Assembly (NCBI RefSeq): GCF_964204645.1
Contig: NC_134028.1
Coordinates: forward strand, 2,826,501-2,890,500
Reading direction: 5' to 3'
From: Tubulanus polymorphus
Taxonomy: Eukaryota > Nemertea > Palaeonemertea > Tubulaniformes > Tubulanidae
DNA: 64,000 nucleotides
Shown here: piece after piece, positions 1 to 13,693 of the stretch
Layout: every line of letters starts with the position of its first letter
Numbering within the stretch: the stretch's first letter is position 1
Translations under genes and position numbers: made by a program
The notes under the pieces: generated by a model
What the model was told of the DNA's origin: nothing
The model's database searches: none
Seen by the model: only the letters and a program-made list of their open reading frames with translations

Positions 1-303
1 GCATCAGAATTATAGAGTGTCAATAAAAGTATTGAATTATCCAAATCTTCCTTTGCAAGCTATTTTCTTAAATTACATGGACTTGAAACCTTAAATCAAT
101 AATACTTCAGATTAAAGAATATATACGCGTTCAATATGGATAATATTAAAGACAACTACTGAATATCTTTTAAATACAAACAGTAGTATTTTAATTCAAT
201 ATAGGAGAAGCTATAGTTATAATATGTTGATATAGCACCCGAGCCCTTGTATTAGATACGATTTAAAAAAGTGTACTGCTTAGTTTCTACCAAGTCTTCC
301 ACA

Positions 304-322
304 CATATCAATGATTGATATG
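304..322. repeat. Perfect palindrome in array unit (CATATCAAT-G-ATTGATATG)
   Basis: A 9-bp inverted repeat around a single G. It is kept in all five units (also near 2363, 4419, 6447 and 8505), so it is as old as the array. Confidence 0.8.
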
Positions 323-815
323 TTAAGATTCTCTATACTGGATACACTGACTACACTGAGATGTTTTGTCAATGCTTTGAAATTATTGTAATTCATTTCG
401 TTGTTATAAAATGGTCACTAATATCTGTTAACAAGCTGTTGAGATTGTTATTTCTGAATGGATTTATGTAAGTTGGCATTCCATTCAGATATTTCGGTGG
501 TTATATGTATAATTGGTACCCTGCTAGGCACGTCCATCACATCCAAAGTAAATCATTTTCATTATAGTTTTGATTATTATAGTTGTTATACAAGTACGTT
601 TTTTTGTATGATGGGGCGATTGATAAAATCACTTGCCAATTTTATCACAAACTGTTTTTTACATATTAGGTGGAAATAGAAATCCCTGCTGATAATATGT
701 TTGTATACATCGTTATACCCTAATTAATTGCTTCTAAAATAAACTATTGGCTACTAAATATGGTGGATTGTTTTTATTCTCATCACTGCACTCCTGAAGA
801 TAAGCAGAGAATTCG

Positions 816-1190
816 CGTTGCTGACACGACCTCCACCTCCACCTTTTGGAATTTTTGTGAACTATGAAAAAGAAACGAACCGAAACTTGTTCTTACATGA
901 CACGTCCATGCATTATTACTTTAGTTCGAAGAATTCCCGCTAGGGGACCGTATGGTGCTGCCACCAAGTTTGAACGTGACATTCGCTTGTTTTTCTTATA
1001 ATTTGTATACATAGCTGTATTTCGTATCTAGCAGTTGAAGATTGGCGTTGCTGACACCGTCTCCACCTTTTGAAATGTTTGGAAACTTGTTCTTACAGGG
1101 CACCGTCCATGCATTATTACTCTAGTTCGCAGAATTCCCGCTAGGGGACCGTATGGTGCTGCCACCAAGTTTGAAAGTGACATTTGCTTG
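816..1190. repeat. Internal duplication inside each array unit (unit 1 shown)
   Basis: The block starting GCGTTGCTGACACG near 816 recurs about 230 bp later near 1046. The strongest identity is at its end, where CCCGCTAGGGGACCGTATGG and the following GTGCTGCCACCAAGTTTGAA are the same in both. The same pair occurs in all five units (for example 2875/3105, 4916/5145, 6960/7189, 9018/9247). Confidence 0.85.
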
Positions 1191-2059
1191 TTATTCTTTT
1201 AAGATTTGTATCCATCTGTTCTTCGTAGAAGGGGAACTGATTATCCATCTGTCCTATGATGAATGGGAAAAGAACCAAAAACAACTAAGACAATTGTTTT
1301 AAATACAATATGCTTTCAAAGCACACATTAATCATTATTTATTATCAATAACATTGCTCCAATGGTCACTATACAAAACGTCAGAGACTGACACAGGATA
1401 AACACAGAGCAAACTCTTTACTACAAAAATAAATTGCCACACTTGTATACGCTGAAAGCTAGGATTACTGTTTTTTTTTTCAATTTTTTATCAGACACAA
1501 GCTTCCTCTATATTATAATTACTATGTGTATTTACATCATTTGAAGATCAAAGAAAACAGTGTCATAAGAACAATCAGTGAGAAGAAATCTAACAAAACG
1601 ATTCTGTGACTGGAAAGATCTATTCTTCCATGTCCTACAGCCATAATTATTCAATTCTAACCCACTAAATCTGATGAATTCTGACGTTTCTGCCAAGAAT
1701 ATAATTCCTTCAGGAAAGTAAATATTTCAGGAAGCTGGTATCGAATTAGAGCAATGTTACTGAAGGCAGTTAACTTGCTTTCAACAGAACGAACTGTCTT
1801 TAAATGGCAAAATATTCTTTTTTACAAAAACTCGAGTGTCGAGTAAGCACATCTTTAAATACAGCAAAAAAAGATTATTAGTTCGCATTTATACAGATTT
1901 ACATGATAAGCTATACACTATTATATGCAAGGGCCGGGATTTCTTGAATAAAGACAAAAAAACTTCAATGAGGATGCATGTGCGCAAAACGGCAATATAT
2001 ACACGATGAAGCTAGACATCCAAAGACTGTTAAATAATTTGATTACAAGCTTCAATCAT

Positions 2060-4116
2060 GCATCAGAATTATAGAGTGTCAATAAAAGTATTGAATTATC
2101 AAAATCTTCCTTTGCAAGCTATTTTCTTAAATCACATGGACTTGAAACCTTAAATCAATAATACTTCAGATTAAAGAATATATACGCGTTCAATATGGAT
2201 AATATTAAAGACAACTACTGAATATCTTTTAAATACAAACAGTAGTATTCTTATTCAATATAGGAGAAGCTATAATTATAATATGTTAATATAGCGCTCG
2301 AGCCCTTGTATTAGATATGATTTAAAAGTGTGTACTGCTTAGTTTCTACCAAGTCTTCCATACATATCAATGATTGATATGTTAAGATTCTCTATACTGT
2401 ATACACTGACTACACTGAGATGTTTTGTCAATGCTTTGAAATTATTGTAATTCATTTCGTTGTTATTAAATGGTCACTAATATCTGTTAACAAGCTGTTG
2501 AGATTGTTATTTCTGAATGGATTTATGTAAGTTAGCATTCCATTCAGATATTTCGGTGGTTATATGTATAATTGGTACCCTGCTAGGCACGTCCATCACA
2601 TCCAAAGTAAATAATTTTCATTATAGTTTTGATTATTATAGTTGTTATACAAGTACGTTTTTTTGTATGATGGGGCGATTGATAAAATCACTTGCCAATT
2701 TTATCACAAACTGTTTTTTACATATTAGGTGGAAATAGAAATCCCTGCTAATAATATGTTTGTATACATCGTTATACCCTAATTAATTGCTTCTAAAATA
2801 AACTATTGGCTACTAAATATGGTGGATTGTTTTTATTCTCATCACTGCACTCCTGAAGATAAGCAGAGAATTCGCGTTGCTGACACGACCTCCACCTCCA
2901 CCTTTTGGAATTTTTGTGAACTATGAAAAAGAAACGACCGAAACTTGTTCTTACATGACACGTCCATGCATTATTACTTTAGTTCGAAGAATTCCCGCTA
3001 GGGGACCGTATGGTGCTGCCACCAAGTTTGAACGTGACATTCGCTTGTTTTTCTTATAATTTGTATACATAGCTGTATTTCGTATCTAGCAGTTGAAGAT
3101 TGGCGTTGCTGACACCGTCTCCACATTTTGAAATTTTTGGAAACTTGGTCTTACAGGGCACCGTCCATGCATTATTACTCTAGTTCGCAGAATTCCCGCT
3201 AGGGGACCGTATGGTGCTGCCACCAAGTTTGAAAGTGACATTTGCTTGTTATTCTTTTAAGATTTGTATCCATCTGTTCTTCGTAGAAGGGGAACTGATT
3301 ATCCGTCTGTCCTATGATGAATGGGAAAAGAACCAAAAACAACTAAGACAATTGTTTTAAATACAATATGCTTTTAAAGCACACATTAATCATTATTTAT
3401 TATCAATAACATTGCTCCAATGGTCACTATACAAAACGTCAGAAACTGACACAGGATAAACACAGAGCAAACTCTTTACTACAAAAATAAATTGCCACAC
3501 TTGTATACGCTGAAAGCTAGGATTACTGGTTTTTTTTCAATTTTTTATCAGACACAAGCTTCCTCTATATTATAATTACTATGTGTATTTACATCATTTG
3601 AAGATCAAAGAAAACAGTGTCATAAGAACAATCAGTGAGAAGAAATCTAACAAAACTATTCTGTGACTGGAAAGATCTATTCTTCCATGTCCTACAGCCA
3701 TAATTATTCAATTCTAACCCACTAAATCTGATGAATTCTGACGTTTCTGCCAAGAATATAATTCCTTCAGGAAAGTAAATATTTCAGGAAGCTGGTATCG
3801 AATTAGAGCAATGTTACTGAAGGCAGTTAACTTGCTTTCAACAGAACGAACTGTCTTTAAATGGCAAAATATTCTTTTTTACAAAAACTCGAGTGTCGAG
3901 TAAGCACATCTTTAAATACAGCAAAAAAAGATTATTAGTTCGCATTTATACAGATTTACATGATGAGCTATACACTATTATATGCAAGGGCCGGGATTTT
4001 TTGAATAAAGACAAAAAAACTTCAATGAGGATGCATGTGCGCAAAACGGCAATATATACACGATGAAGTTAGACATCCAAAGACTGTTAAATAATCTAAT
4101 TACAAGCTTCACTCTT
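2060..4116. repeat. Array unit 2
   Basis: Closest to unit 5: both have GTTAATATAGCGCTCG, AAAAGTGTGTACTGC and the end variant AATCTAATTACAAGCTT. Confidence 0.9.
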
Positions 4117-6153
4117 GCATCAGAATTATAGAGTGCCAATAAAAGTATTGAATTATCAAAATCTTCCTTTGCAAGCTATTTTCTTAAATCACATGGACTT
4201 GAAACCTTAAATCAATAATACTTCAGATTAAAGAATATACACGCGTTCAATATGGATAATATTAAAGACAACTACTGAATATCTTTTAAATACAAACAGT
4301 AGTATTCTTATTCAATATAGGAGAAGCTATAATTATAATATGTTGATATAGCACCCGAGCCCTTGTATTAGATACGATTTTAAAAAGTTTACTGCTTAGT
4401 TTCTACCAAGTCTTCCACACATATCAATGATTGATATGTTAAGATTCTCTATACTGGATACACTGACTACACTGAGATGTTTTGTCAATGCTTTGAAATT
4501 ATTGTAATCATTTCGTTGTTATAAAATGGTCACTAATATCTGTGATTGTTATTTCTGAATGGATTTATGTAAGTTAGCATTCCATTCAGATATTTCAATG
4601 GTTATATGTATAATCGGTACCCTGCTAGGCACGTCCATCACATCCAAAGTAAATAATTTTCATTATAGTTTTGATTATTATAGTTGTTATACAAGTACGT
4701 GTTTTGTATGATGGGGCGATTGATAAAATCACTTGCCAATTTTATCACAAACTGTTTTTTACATATTAGGTGGAAATAGAAATCCCTGCTAATAATATGT
4801 TTGTATACATCGTTATACCCTAATTAATTGCTTCTAAAATAAACTATTGGCTACTAAATATGGTGGATTGTTTTTATTCTCATCACTGCACTCCTGAAGA
4901 TAAGCAGAGAATTCGCGTTGCTGACACGACCTCCACCTCCACCTTTTGGAATTTTTGTGAACTATGAAAAAGAAACGACCGAAACTTGTTCTTACATGGC
5001 ACGTCCATGCATTATTACTTTAGTTCGAAGAATTTCCGCTAGGGGACCGTATGGTGCTGCCACCAAGTTTGAACGTGACATTTGCTTGTTTTTCTGGTAA
5101 TTTGTATACATAGCTGTATTTCGTATCTAGCAGTTGAAGATTGGCGTTGCTGACACCGTCTCCACATTTTGAAATTTTTGGAAACTTGTTCTTACAGGGC
5201 ACCGTCCATGCATTATTACTCTAGTTCGCAGAATTCCCGCTAGGGGACCGTATGGTGCTGCCACCAAGTTTGAAATTGACATTTGCTTGTTTTTCTTTTG
5301 AGATTTGTATCCATCTGTTCTTCGTAGAAGGGGAACTGATTATCCGTCTGTCCTATGATGAATGGGAAAAGAACCAAAAACAACTAAGACAATTGTTTTA
5401 AATACAATATGCTTTCAAAGCACACATTAATCATTATTTATTATCAATAACATTGCTCCAGTGGTCACTATACAAAACGTCAGAGACTGACACGGATAAA
5501 CACAGAGCAAACTCTTTACTACAAAAATAAATTGCCACACTTGTATACGCTGAAAGCTAGGATTACTGGTTTTTTTTTCAATTTTTTATCAGACACAAGC
5601 TTCCTCTATATTATAATTACTATGTGTATTTACATCATTTGAAGATCAAAGAAAACAGTGTCATAAGAACAATCAGTGAGAAGAAATCTAACAAAACGAT
5701 TCTGTGACTGGAAAGATCTATTCTTCCATGTCCTACAGCCATAATTATTCAATTCTAACCCACTAAATCTGATGAATTCTGACGTTTCTGCCAAGAATGT
5801 AATTCCTTCAGGAAAGTAAATATTTCAAGAAGCTGGTATCGAATTAGAGCAATGTTACTGAAGGCAGTTAACTTGCTTTCAACAGAACGAGCTGTCTTTA
5901 AATGGCAAAATATCCTTTTTTCCAAAACCCGGTGGCGAGTAAGCACATCCTTAAATACAGCAAAAAAGATTATTAGTTCGCATTTATACAGATTTACATG
6001 ATAAGCTATACACTATTATATGCAAGGGCCGAGATTTCTTGAATAAAGACAAAAAACTTCAATGAGGATGCATGTGCGCAAAACGGCAATATATACACGA
6101 TGAAGCTAGACATCCAAAGACTGTTAAATAATTTGATTACAGGCTTCACTCAT
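4117..6153. repeat. Array unit 3, most diverged full unit
   Basis: It has a deletion of about 15 bp (loss of TAACAAGCTGTTGAG near 4543), a T-run contraction near 4700, and a changed CTCGAG block near 5930 (AAAACCCGGTGGCGAG in place of AAAAACTCGAGTGTCGAG). Confidence 0.9.
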
Positions 6154-8202
6154 GCATCAGAATTATAGAGTGTCAATAAAAGTATTGAATTATCCAAATC
6201 TTCCTTTGCAAGCTATTTTCTTAAATTACATGGACTTGAAACCTTAAATCAATAATACTTCAGATTAAAGAATATACACGCGTTCACTATGGATAATATT
6301 AAAGACAACTACTGAATATCTTTTAAATACAAACAGTAGTATTCTTATTCAATATAGGAGAAGCTATAATTATAATATGTTGATATAGCGCTCGAGCCCT
6401 TGTATTAGATATGATTTAAAAAAGTTTACTGCTTAGTTTCTACCACACATATCAATGATTGATATGTTAAGATTCTCTATACTGGATACACTGACTACAC
6501 TGAGATGTTTTGTCAATGCTTTGAAATTATTGTAATTCATTTCGTTGTTTTAAAATGGTCACTAATATCTGTTAACAAGCTGTTGAGATTGTTATTTCTG
6601 AATGTATTTATTGAAGTTAGCATTCCATTCAGATATTTCGATGGTTATATGTATAATTGGTACCCTGCTAGGCACGTCCATCACATCCAAAGTAAATAAT
6701 TTTCATTATAGTTTTGATTATTATAGTTGTTATACAAGTACGTTTTTTTGTATGATGGGGCGATTGATAAAATCACTTGCCAATTTTATCACAAACTGTT
6801 TTTTACATATTAGGTGGAAATAGAAATCCCTGCTAATAATATGTTTGTATACATCGTTATACCCTAATTAATTGCTTCTAGAATAAACTATTGGCTACTA
6901 GATATGGTGGATTGTTTTTATTCTCATCACTGCACTCCTGAAGATAAGCAGAGAATTCGCGTTGCTGACACGACCTCCACCTCCACCTTTTGGAATTTTT
7001 GTGAACTATGAAAAAGAAACGACCGAAACTTGTTCTTACATGACACGTCCATGCATTATTACTTTAGTTCGAAGAATTCCCGCTAGGGGACCGTATGGTG
7101 CTGCCACCAAGTTTGAACGTGACATTCGCTTGTTTTTCTTATAATTTGTATACATAGCTGTATTTCGTATCTAGCAGTTGAAGATTGGCGTTGCTGACAC
7201 CGTCTCCACCTTTTGAAATTTTTGGAAACTTGTTCTTACAGGGCACCGTCCATGCATTATTACTCTAGTTCGTAGAATTCCCGCTAGGGGACCGTATGGT
7301 GCTGCCACCAAGTTTGAAATTGACATTTGCTTGTTTTTCTTTTAATATTTGTATCCATCTGTTCTTCGTAGAAGGGGAACTGATTATCCGTCTGTCCTAT
7401 GATGAATGGGAAAAGAACCAAAAACAACTAAGACAATTGTTTTAAATACAATATGCTTTCAAAGCACACATTAATCATTATTTATTATCAATAACATTGC
7501 TCCAGTGGTCACTATACAAAACGTCAGAGACTGACACAGGATAAACACAGAGCAAACTCTTTACTACAAAAATAAATTGCCACACTTGTATACGCTGAAA
7601 GCTAGGATTACTGTTTTTTTTTTCAATTTTTTATCAGACACAAGCTTCCTCTATATTATAATTACTATGTGTATTTACATCATTTGAAGATCAAAGAAAA
7701 CAGTGTCATAAGAACAATCAGTGAGAAGAAATCTAACAAAACGATTCTGTGACTGGAAAGATCTATTCTTCCATGTCCTACAGCCATAATTATTCAATTC
7801 TAACCCACTAAATCTGATGAATTCTGACGTTTCTGCCAAGAATGTAATTCCTTCAGGAAAGTAAATATTTCAGGAAGCTGGTATCGAATTAGAGCAATGT
7901 TACTGAAGGCAGTTAACTTGCTTTCAACAGAACGAACTGTCTTTAAATGGCAAAATATTCTTTTTTACAAAAACTCGAGTGTCGAGTAAGCACATCTTTA
8001 AATACAGCAAAAAAAGATTATTAGTTCGCATTTATACAGATTTACATGATAAGCTATACACTATTATATGCAAGGGCCGGGATTTTTTGAATAAAGACAA
8101 AAAAACTTCAATGAGGATGCATGTGCGCAAAACGGCAATATATACACGATGAAGCTAGACATCCAAAGACTGTTAAATAATTTGATTACAAGCTTCAATC
8201 AT
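6154..8202. repeat. Array unit 4
   Basis: Its start and end match unit 1. It lacks AGTCTTCC near 6445 and carries ATGTATTTATTGAAG in place of ATGGATTTATGTAAG near 6601. Confidence 0.9.
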
Positions 8203-10261
8203 GCATCAGAATTATAGAGTGTCAATAAAAGTATTGAATTATCAAAATCTTCCTTTGCAAGCTATTTTCTTAAATCACATGGACTTGAAACCTTAAATCA
8301 ATAATACTTCAGATTAAAGAATATATACGCGTTCAATATGGATAATATTAAAGACAACTACTGAATATCTTTTAAATACAAACAGTAGTATTCTTATTCA
8401 ATATAGGAGAAGCTATAATTATAATATGTTAATATAGCGCTCGAGCCATTTTATTAGATATGATTTAAAAGTGTGTACTGCTTAGTTTCTACCAAGTCTT
8501 CCATACATATCAATGATTGATATGTTAAGATTCTCTACACTGGATACACTGACTACACTGAGATGTTTTGTCAATGCTTTGAAATTATTGTAATTCATTT
8601 CGTTGTTATTAAATGGTCACTAATATCTGTTAACAAGCTGTTGAGATTGTTATTTCTGAATGGATTTATGTAAGTTAGCATTCCATTCAGATATTTCGGT
8701 GGTTATATGTATAATTGGTACCCTGCTAGGCACGTCCATCACATCCAAAGTAAATAATTTTCATTATAGTTTTGATTATTATAGTTGTTATACAAGTACG
8801 TTTTTTTGTATGATGGGGCGATTGATAAAATCACTTGCCAATTTTATCACAAACTGTTTTTTACATATTAGGTGGAAATAGAAATCCCTGCTAATAATAT
8901 GTTTGTATACATCGTTATACCCTAATTAATTGCTTCTAAAATAAACTATTGGCTACTAAATATGGTGGATTGTTTTTATTCTCATCACTGCACTCCTGAA
9001 GATAAGCAGAGAATTCGCGTTGCTGACACGACCTCCACCTCCACCTTTTGGAATTTTTGTGAACTATGAAAAAGAAACGACCGAAACTTGTTCTTACATG
9101 ACACGTCCATGCATTATTACTTTAGTTCGAAGAATTCCCGCTAGGGGACCGTATGGTGCTGCCACCAAGTTTGAACGTGACATTCGCTTGTTTTTCTTAT
9201 AATTTGTATACATAGCTGTATTTCGTATCTAGCAGTTGAAGATTGGCGTTGCTGACACCGTCTCCACATTTTGAAATTTTTGGAAACTTGTTCTTACAGG
9301 GCACCGTCCATGCATTATTACTCTAGTTCGCAGAATTCCCGCTAGGGGACCGTATGGTGCTGCCACCAAGTTTGAAAGTGACATTTGCTTGTTTTTCTTT
9401 TAAGATTTGTATCCATCTGTTCTTCGTAGAAGGGGAACTGATTATCCATCTGTCCTATGATGAATGGGAAAAGAACCAAAAACAACTAAGACAATTGTTT
9501 TAAATACAATATGCTTTCAAAGCACACATTAATCATTATTTATTATCAATAACATTGCTCCAGTGGTCACTATACAAAACGTCAGAGACTGACACAGGAT
9601 AAACACAGAGCAAACTCTTTACTACAAAAATAAATTGCCACACTTGTATACGCTGAAAGCTAGGATTACTGTTTTTTTTTTTCAATTTTTTATCAGACAC
9701 AAGCTTCCTCTATATTATAATTACTATGTGTATTTACATCATTTGAAGATCAAAGAAAACAGTGTCATAAGAACAATCAGTGAGAAGAAATCTAACAAAA
9801 CGATTCTGTGACTGGAAAGATCTATTCTTCCATGTCCTACAGCCATAATTATTCAATTCTAACCCACTAAATCTGATGAATTCTGACGTTTCTGCCAAGA
9901 ATGTAATTCCTTCAGGAAAGTAAATATTTCAGGAAGCTGGTATCGAATTAGAGCAATGTTACTGAAGGCAGTTAACTTGCTTTCAACAGAACGAACTGTC
10001 TTTAAATGGCAAAATATTCTTTTTTACAAAAACTCGAGTGTCGAGTAAGCACATCTTTAAATACAGCAAAAAAAGATTATTAGTTCGCATTTATACAGAT
10101 TTACATGATAAGCTATACACTATTATATGCAAGGGCCGGGATTTTTTGAATAAAGACAAAAAAACTTCAATGAGGATGCATGTGCGCAAAACGACGATAT
10201 ATATATGATAAAGCTAGACATCCAAAGACTGTTAAATAATCTAATTACAAGCTTAACTCTT
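8203..10261. repeat. Array unit 5
   Basis: Matches unit 2 in most diagnostic variants. Its last ~80 bp is more diverged (ACGACGATATATATATG near 10190), as expected at an array edge where homogenisation is weaker. Confidence 0.9.
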
Positions 10262-10365
10262 GCATCAGAATTATAGAGTGCCAATAACAGTAATGAATTG
10301 TCAAAATCTTCATTTGCAAGCCATTTTCATAAATCATGTGGACTTGAAACTTTAAACCAATAATC

Positions 10366-12869
10366 TTTATCATCATTTTCAAATCTAAGTGATATCAATT
10401 GCTAGATAGCTCTCTCCACCAAGATAAGAACTTCATTCATATGCACCATTTTAGGACAATAATTTCGCACAGATAAATTACATTTGTATGGTATATATCG
10501 TAGACAGCAGTTACGTAGCACAGCGTGTCACTTGAGCAACAATTCTTGTTTTCACCGAGTAAGAAGAAGGATAGGTGACAACATCTAAGTGTTTCTATTT
10601 ATAAGGCGTATAAACATGACAAATTGAAAGCTGAAAAATTGAACGGAATTCGATTCAAAAATCTCTTGCTGCGACTACTCAACTATTTAAAGTTTCCTCT
10701 CGAAACAAGACGCGATGCAAGTCTCAATAATTTAATACAAGTAGTGCTTTCAACGCTTTATTTACAAAATCTTTCAAAAGAAAATGATTTCATTCTATAG
10801 AAAACAGTATGAATCCGATGCAAATATGTGTCTATTCGATCATCTCGTTGGTATATAAAAATTCAACCCAAACTTTTATCCTGAATTACGTTTATGAATA
10901 GGTATGTTGCATTAGTTTATGAGAGTATTCTCCTTTACCTAAACAACCTGTATTTGAGCAAGTTTTGGCCATCATGTACGACGGACATTGCATATAGATA
11001 ACTTCCTCTTCGCGCCTTTAAAAATCACCGTGACAATTCTTATTTTCTATTTCATCAGTAATCTTCGGAATATCTTCATAACGAGTCGCCTGAATATCAT
11101 TCGAATTGACAACTCGCGTTTGACTCGACATCCGCGATTATTATTATCATCTAATGCGGAATATTATTCATTTTCCGCTTTACCTACAAAACGTAACACA
11201 CACGAAGATGGTCCCAATTCCTCACAACGACAAAAACAGATAAACACATTTTAAGTAGTTATTTCTGTTTTCTATGTTCTACTTCCGACGTACGATATAC
11301 TTAGAGTAATATATCAATATTGTTATCAATATTACTATGATTATTATAATTACTATTCATTCATAATATCAGTTATTATAATATTCATACTAAATGGTCC
11401 GAATTTATTTTCGCTCGCATCGAGAGCAGGCAATACAATTAGAATAAAATGGACCCTTTCATGTTTCAGGAATAAACCACGTTAGCTCTGATAGCCCTCG
11501 AAGCCTCGATACCTTGTCACTTCCAATACATCACGAATTTACTATCGCACAACTCCCTCGTTTGAATTGAAGAAAAAATGATTCTAGTTTTTGTTGTTTC
11601 CAGAAGAACAAGGTATTGTAGAATTCGCAGGGCTCAGAATGGAATTTTCAGTATATATTACACCATTAATAGCTGCAAGCTTTCAAATATTTTCTCGCCG
11701 CTATCAAATAATGCTTTTAGACTTAAAAGAAAAAAAAAACGCACAAACATATCATGACCGTATTGATTAGATAGAACTGCAATCATTTTACCGGAACCTT
11801 GCTATAAAGCTCTGTACTAACAACAAACATAGTTGCACTCAGGCTGAATAAGCAGGCTATTTTACACGTGAACCTGGATGACAATTCATCGAGGCAGGTT
11901 TTAGGGGTAAGGGACAGTTCAAATCCACACAAAAATCAACAACACATTGAATAATATATTTGAACTCTCGAGGGTTGGAGAAGAAAAGAAACAATATCTA
12001 CACATATGTTATTGTATATGTACAAAACAAGTAGAGAAGAAATTCTTGTTCCATCGTCGCATGAAGAAAGCGTATTTCCATTGATCAGTTTTTTTTTCAT
12101 AAAATGTTCGTAGATATCCTAGACTCAAGAGTTTTATCACAGCATTAGTCCATATACAGCACTTACAGTATCTATACGTGCCTATGAAAAACAATCATTT
12201 TCGTTTGAAGATACCGTAACTAAATCATATCTAGATTAGCAAGATTCTCAAAATAAATTTTCCTACTAATCGACAATGGAATTCCAGCAATCTGATTTCT
12301 AATATAATACAATATTCATCTATGCTCACACATTCAGACATTTAAGGTAAGTACATCAATTCGAAGTGCCTTTATCTCTTTGTTTTTATGTTAAATAACC
12401 ATATATATGTATAGATATATACATACAGATGATGAGTGTATTCATGGTCATACCTTGTGATTCATGTTTTAGTGAGTTTCAGACTTGAAAGTACAGATAA
12501 CTATCTATTCAAACTAGACACTTCTACTGATCTTTCGAAGTCTACAGCATCAAAGGGTAACTGCTAAGTACTCCTAAATCATCATTCTCACTTATATCAA
12601 CTCATTTCATAAAGATTTGGTCCTTTCGATCTCAGTATGGTTATAACGATAGACGATAGTAACGATCGGTGGTCTCGATAATAGAGAAACTAGGTCACTA
12701 TAGCACCGTATCAATCTTGTATTTACACACATTCACACAACACACGTCGACAGAAATAAGAAGAAACCGCAAACTATCAAACACGGACACTTTATCACAT
12801 ATTGTTCACAGATAATTTCTGGATTGTTCGTTGTACACCGAGAAATCTATTCTAATGTCCGTTATAGCG
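10366..12869. other. 3' flank / probable 3' UTR of MRTF
   Basis: AT-rich sequence between the tandem array and the MRTF stop codon. I see no exon or recognisable repeat. The part nearest 12869 should be MRTF 3' UTR, transcribed on the minus strand. Candidate poly(A) signals on that strand are AATAAA at 11404-11409 and 10758-10763, which would give 3' UTRs of about 1.5 or 2.1 kb. The 88-codon plus-strand ORF at 10988 starts on a non-ATG codon and looks like chance. Confidence 0.5.
11404..11409 (-). promoter_or_regulatory. Candidate poly(A) signal for MRTF
   Basis: AATAAA on the minus strand, about 1.46 kb after the stop. A second AATAAA lies at 10758-10763. Which is used cannot be told without transcript ends. 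Confidence 0.3.
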
Positions 12870-13693
12870 TTAAGTCTTCGACAGTGATTCAACCATTTTC
12901 TCCCAACTGATTCCGCTTGATACGTCGGTCGGCGTGCTGAAGTCCGATTCGTCCATATTGAAAATATCGAGAATCTCCTGCGGTTTCGGAGTCAATATCG
13001 GATCCGACGGGAACGATACGGGAGCGTTCGCTAACAGCGGCGTCAAACCGCTGCTCGTGCTCGGCATTATTACGTCCAACCAATCGGATATATCGATGTT
13101 CATCGTCGTCTGGTTCTCTTGTTCGATCGCGAGCGAATTCAAATTCGGTTCGGAACCGTGAACGCTGCTACCGCTGTTCGTACTCGTCGCGCTGCTGTTA
13201 CTGTTACAGTTCTGATGAGGCACGGTCAACGTTTGTCCGTGGTTATGATTCGATGTTTGCGATAAACCTAACGATTCGAGATTTGAATTATCGCCCGACC
13301 AGTCCATCGTCATGAATTCCATATCGTTGCCCGGCGGCAAGTTATCGGCGATCAACGCGTTCAGCTCGCTACTCGGACTGCCAGGGGCGGCGATTTGAGC
13401 GCTTATTTTCAACGGCGGCGGAGGCTCTTTCTTGATACCGACGACAGTGACATTGCGAGTTGCGTAGCCGTTCTGTTGCGGAATCAACATCGCAGTTGGT
13501 ATAGTTTTTGAAACGTCTGTAGTTAGAGTCGCCGTCGATGAAGAACTTCTTGAAACCGGTTGGTTGTTATTGATAATGTTGGCCGTAGAACTCGTGACGT
13601 GATTTGGAAATGATATCGTGAACGTCGGCGCACTCGACGTATTCGTACCGGATAATGGTGTTTTCGGTGTATCTAGAGCCGAAGATGGCAGTT
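12870..13693 (-). CDS. MRTF: MRTF exon 10 (C-terminal activation region, stop)
   Basis: Terminal coding exon of 824 nt with acceptor TTTTGTAG and stop TAA at 12870-12872. It has a KKEPPPPLK motif (a SUMO-like KxE site), an acidic MTMDWSGD stretch, and [20 protein letters not shown], which is strongly like the C-terminal EWLDITMPNSSSGLTPL of vertebrate MRTF-B. It ends with acidic-hydrophobic [11 protein letters not shown] motifs typical of transactivation domains. Confidence 0.95.

Larger units (their letters stand above)
1..2059. repeat. Array unit 1
   Basis: First unit in the window. It shares with unit 4 the start variants ATTATCCAAATC and AAATTACATGG and the end variant AATTTGATTACAAGCTTC. 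It holds a one-base insertion (GAAACGAACC instead of GAAACGACC) that breaks the 60-codon ORF found in the other units. Confidence 0.9.
1..10365. repeat. Tandem array of ~2.05 kb units (five copies plus remnant)
   Basis: Five head-to-tail units begin with GCATCAGAATTATAGAGTG at 1, 2060, 4117, 6154 and 8203; their lengths are 2059, 2057, 2037, 2049 and 2059 bp. A sixth start at 10262 is more diverged and fades near 10365. The copies differ by scattered substitutions and small indels and look roughly 95-98% identical by eye. Each holds the same short ORFs (73 and 60 codons). They are not supported as genes, because near-identical repeats keep ORFs without selection, some start codons are non-ATG, and copy 3 breaks the 73-codon frame. 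No transposase, reverse transcriptase or terminal repeat is visible. The array continues beyond the left edge. It could be satellite DNA or an unstable local segmental duplication. Confidence 0.95.

Noticed and set aside
458-9202. 73- and 60-codon ORFs repeated in each 2-kb unit, which look like a small gene family
   Set aside because: They are open because the units are near-identical. Copy 1 and copy 3 break them, starts are partly non-ATG, and no domain is recognisable.
1-10261. CRISPR array or rDNA spacer as an explanation of the tandem array
   Set aside because: The unit is 2 kb, not a short direct repeat with spacers; no rRNA-like sequence is present and the context is a eukaryotic chromosome.
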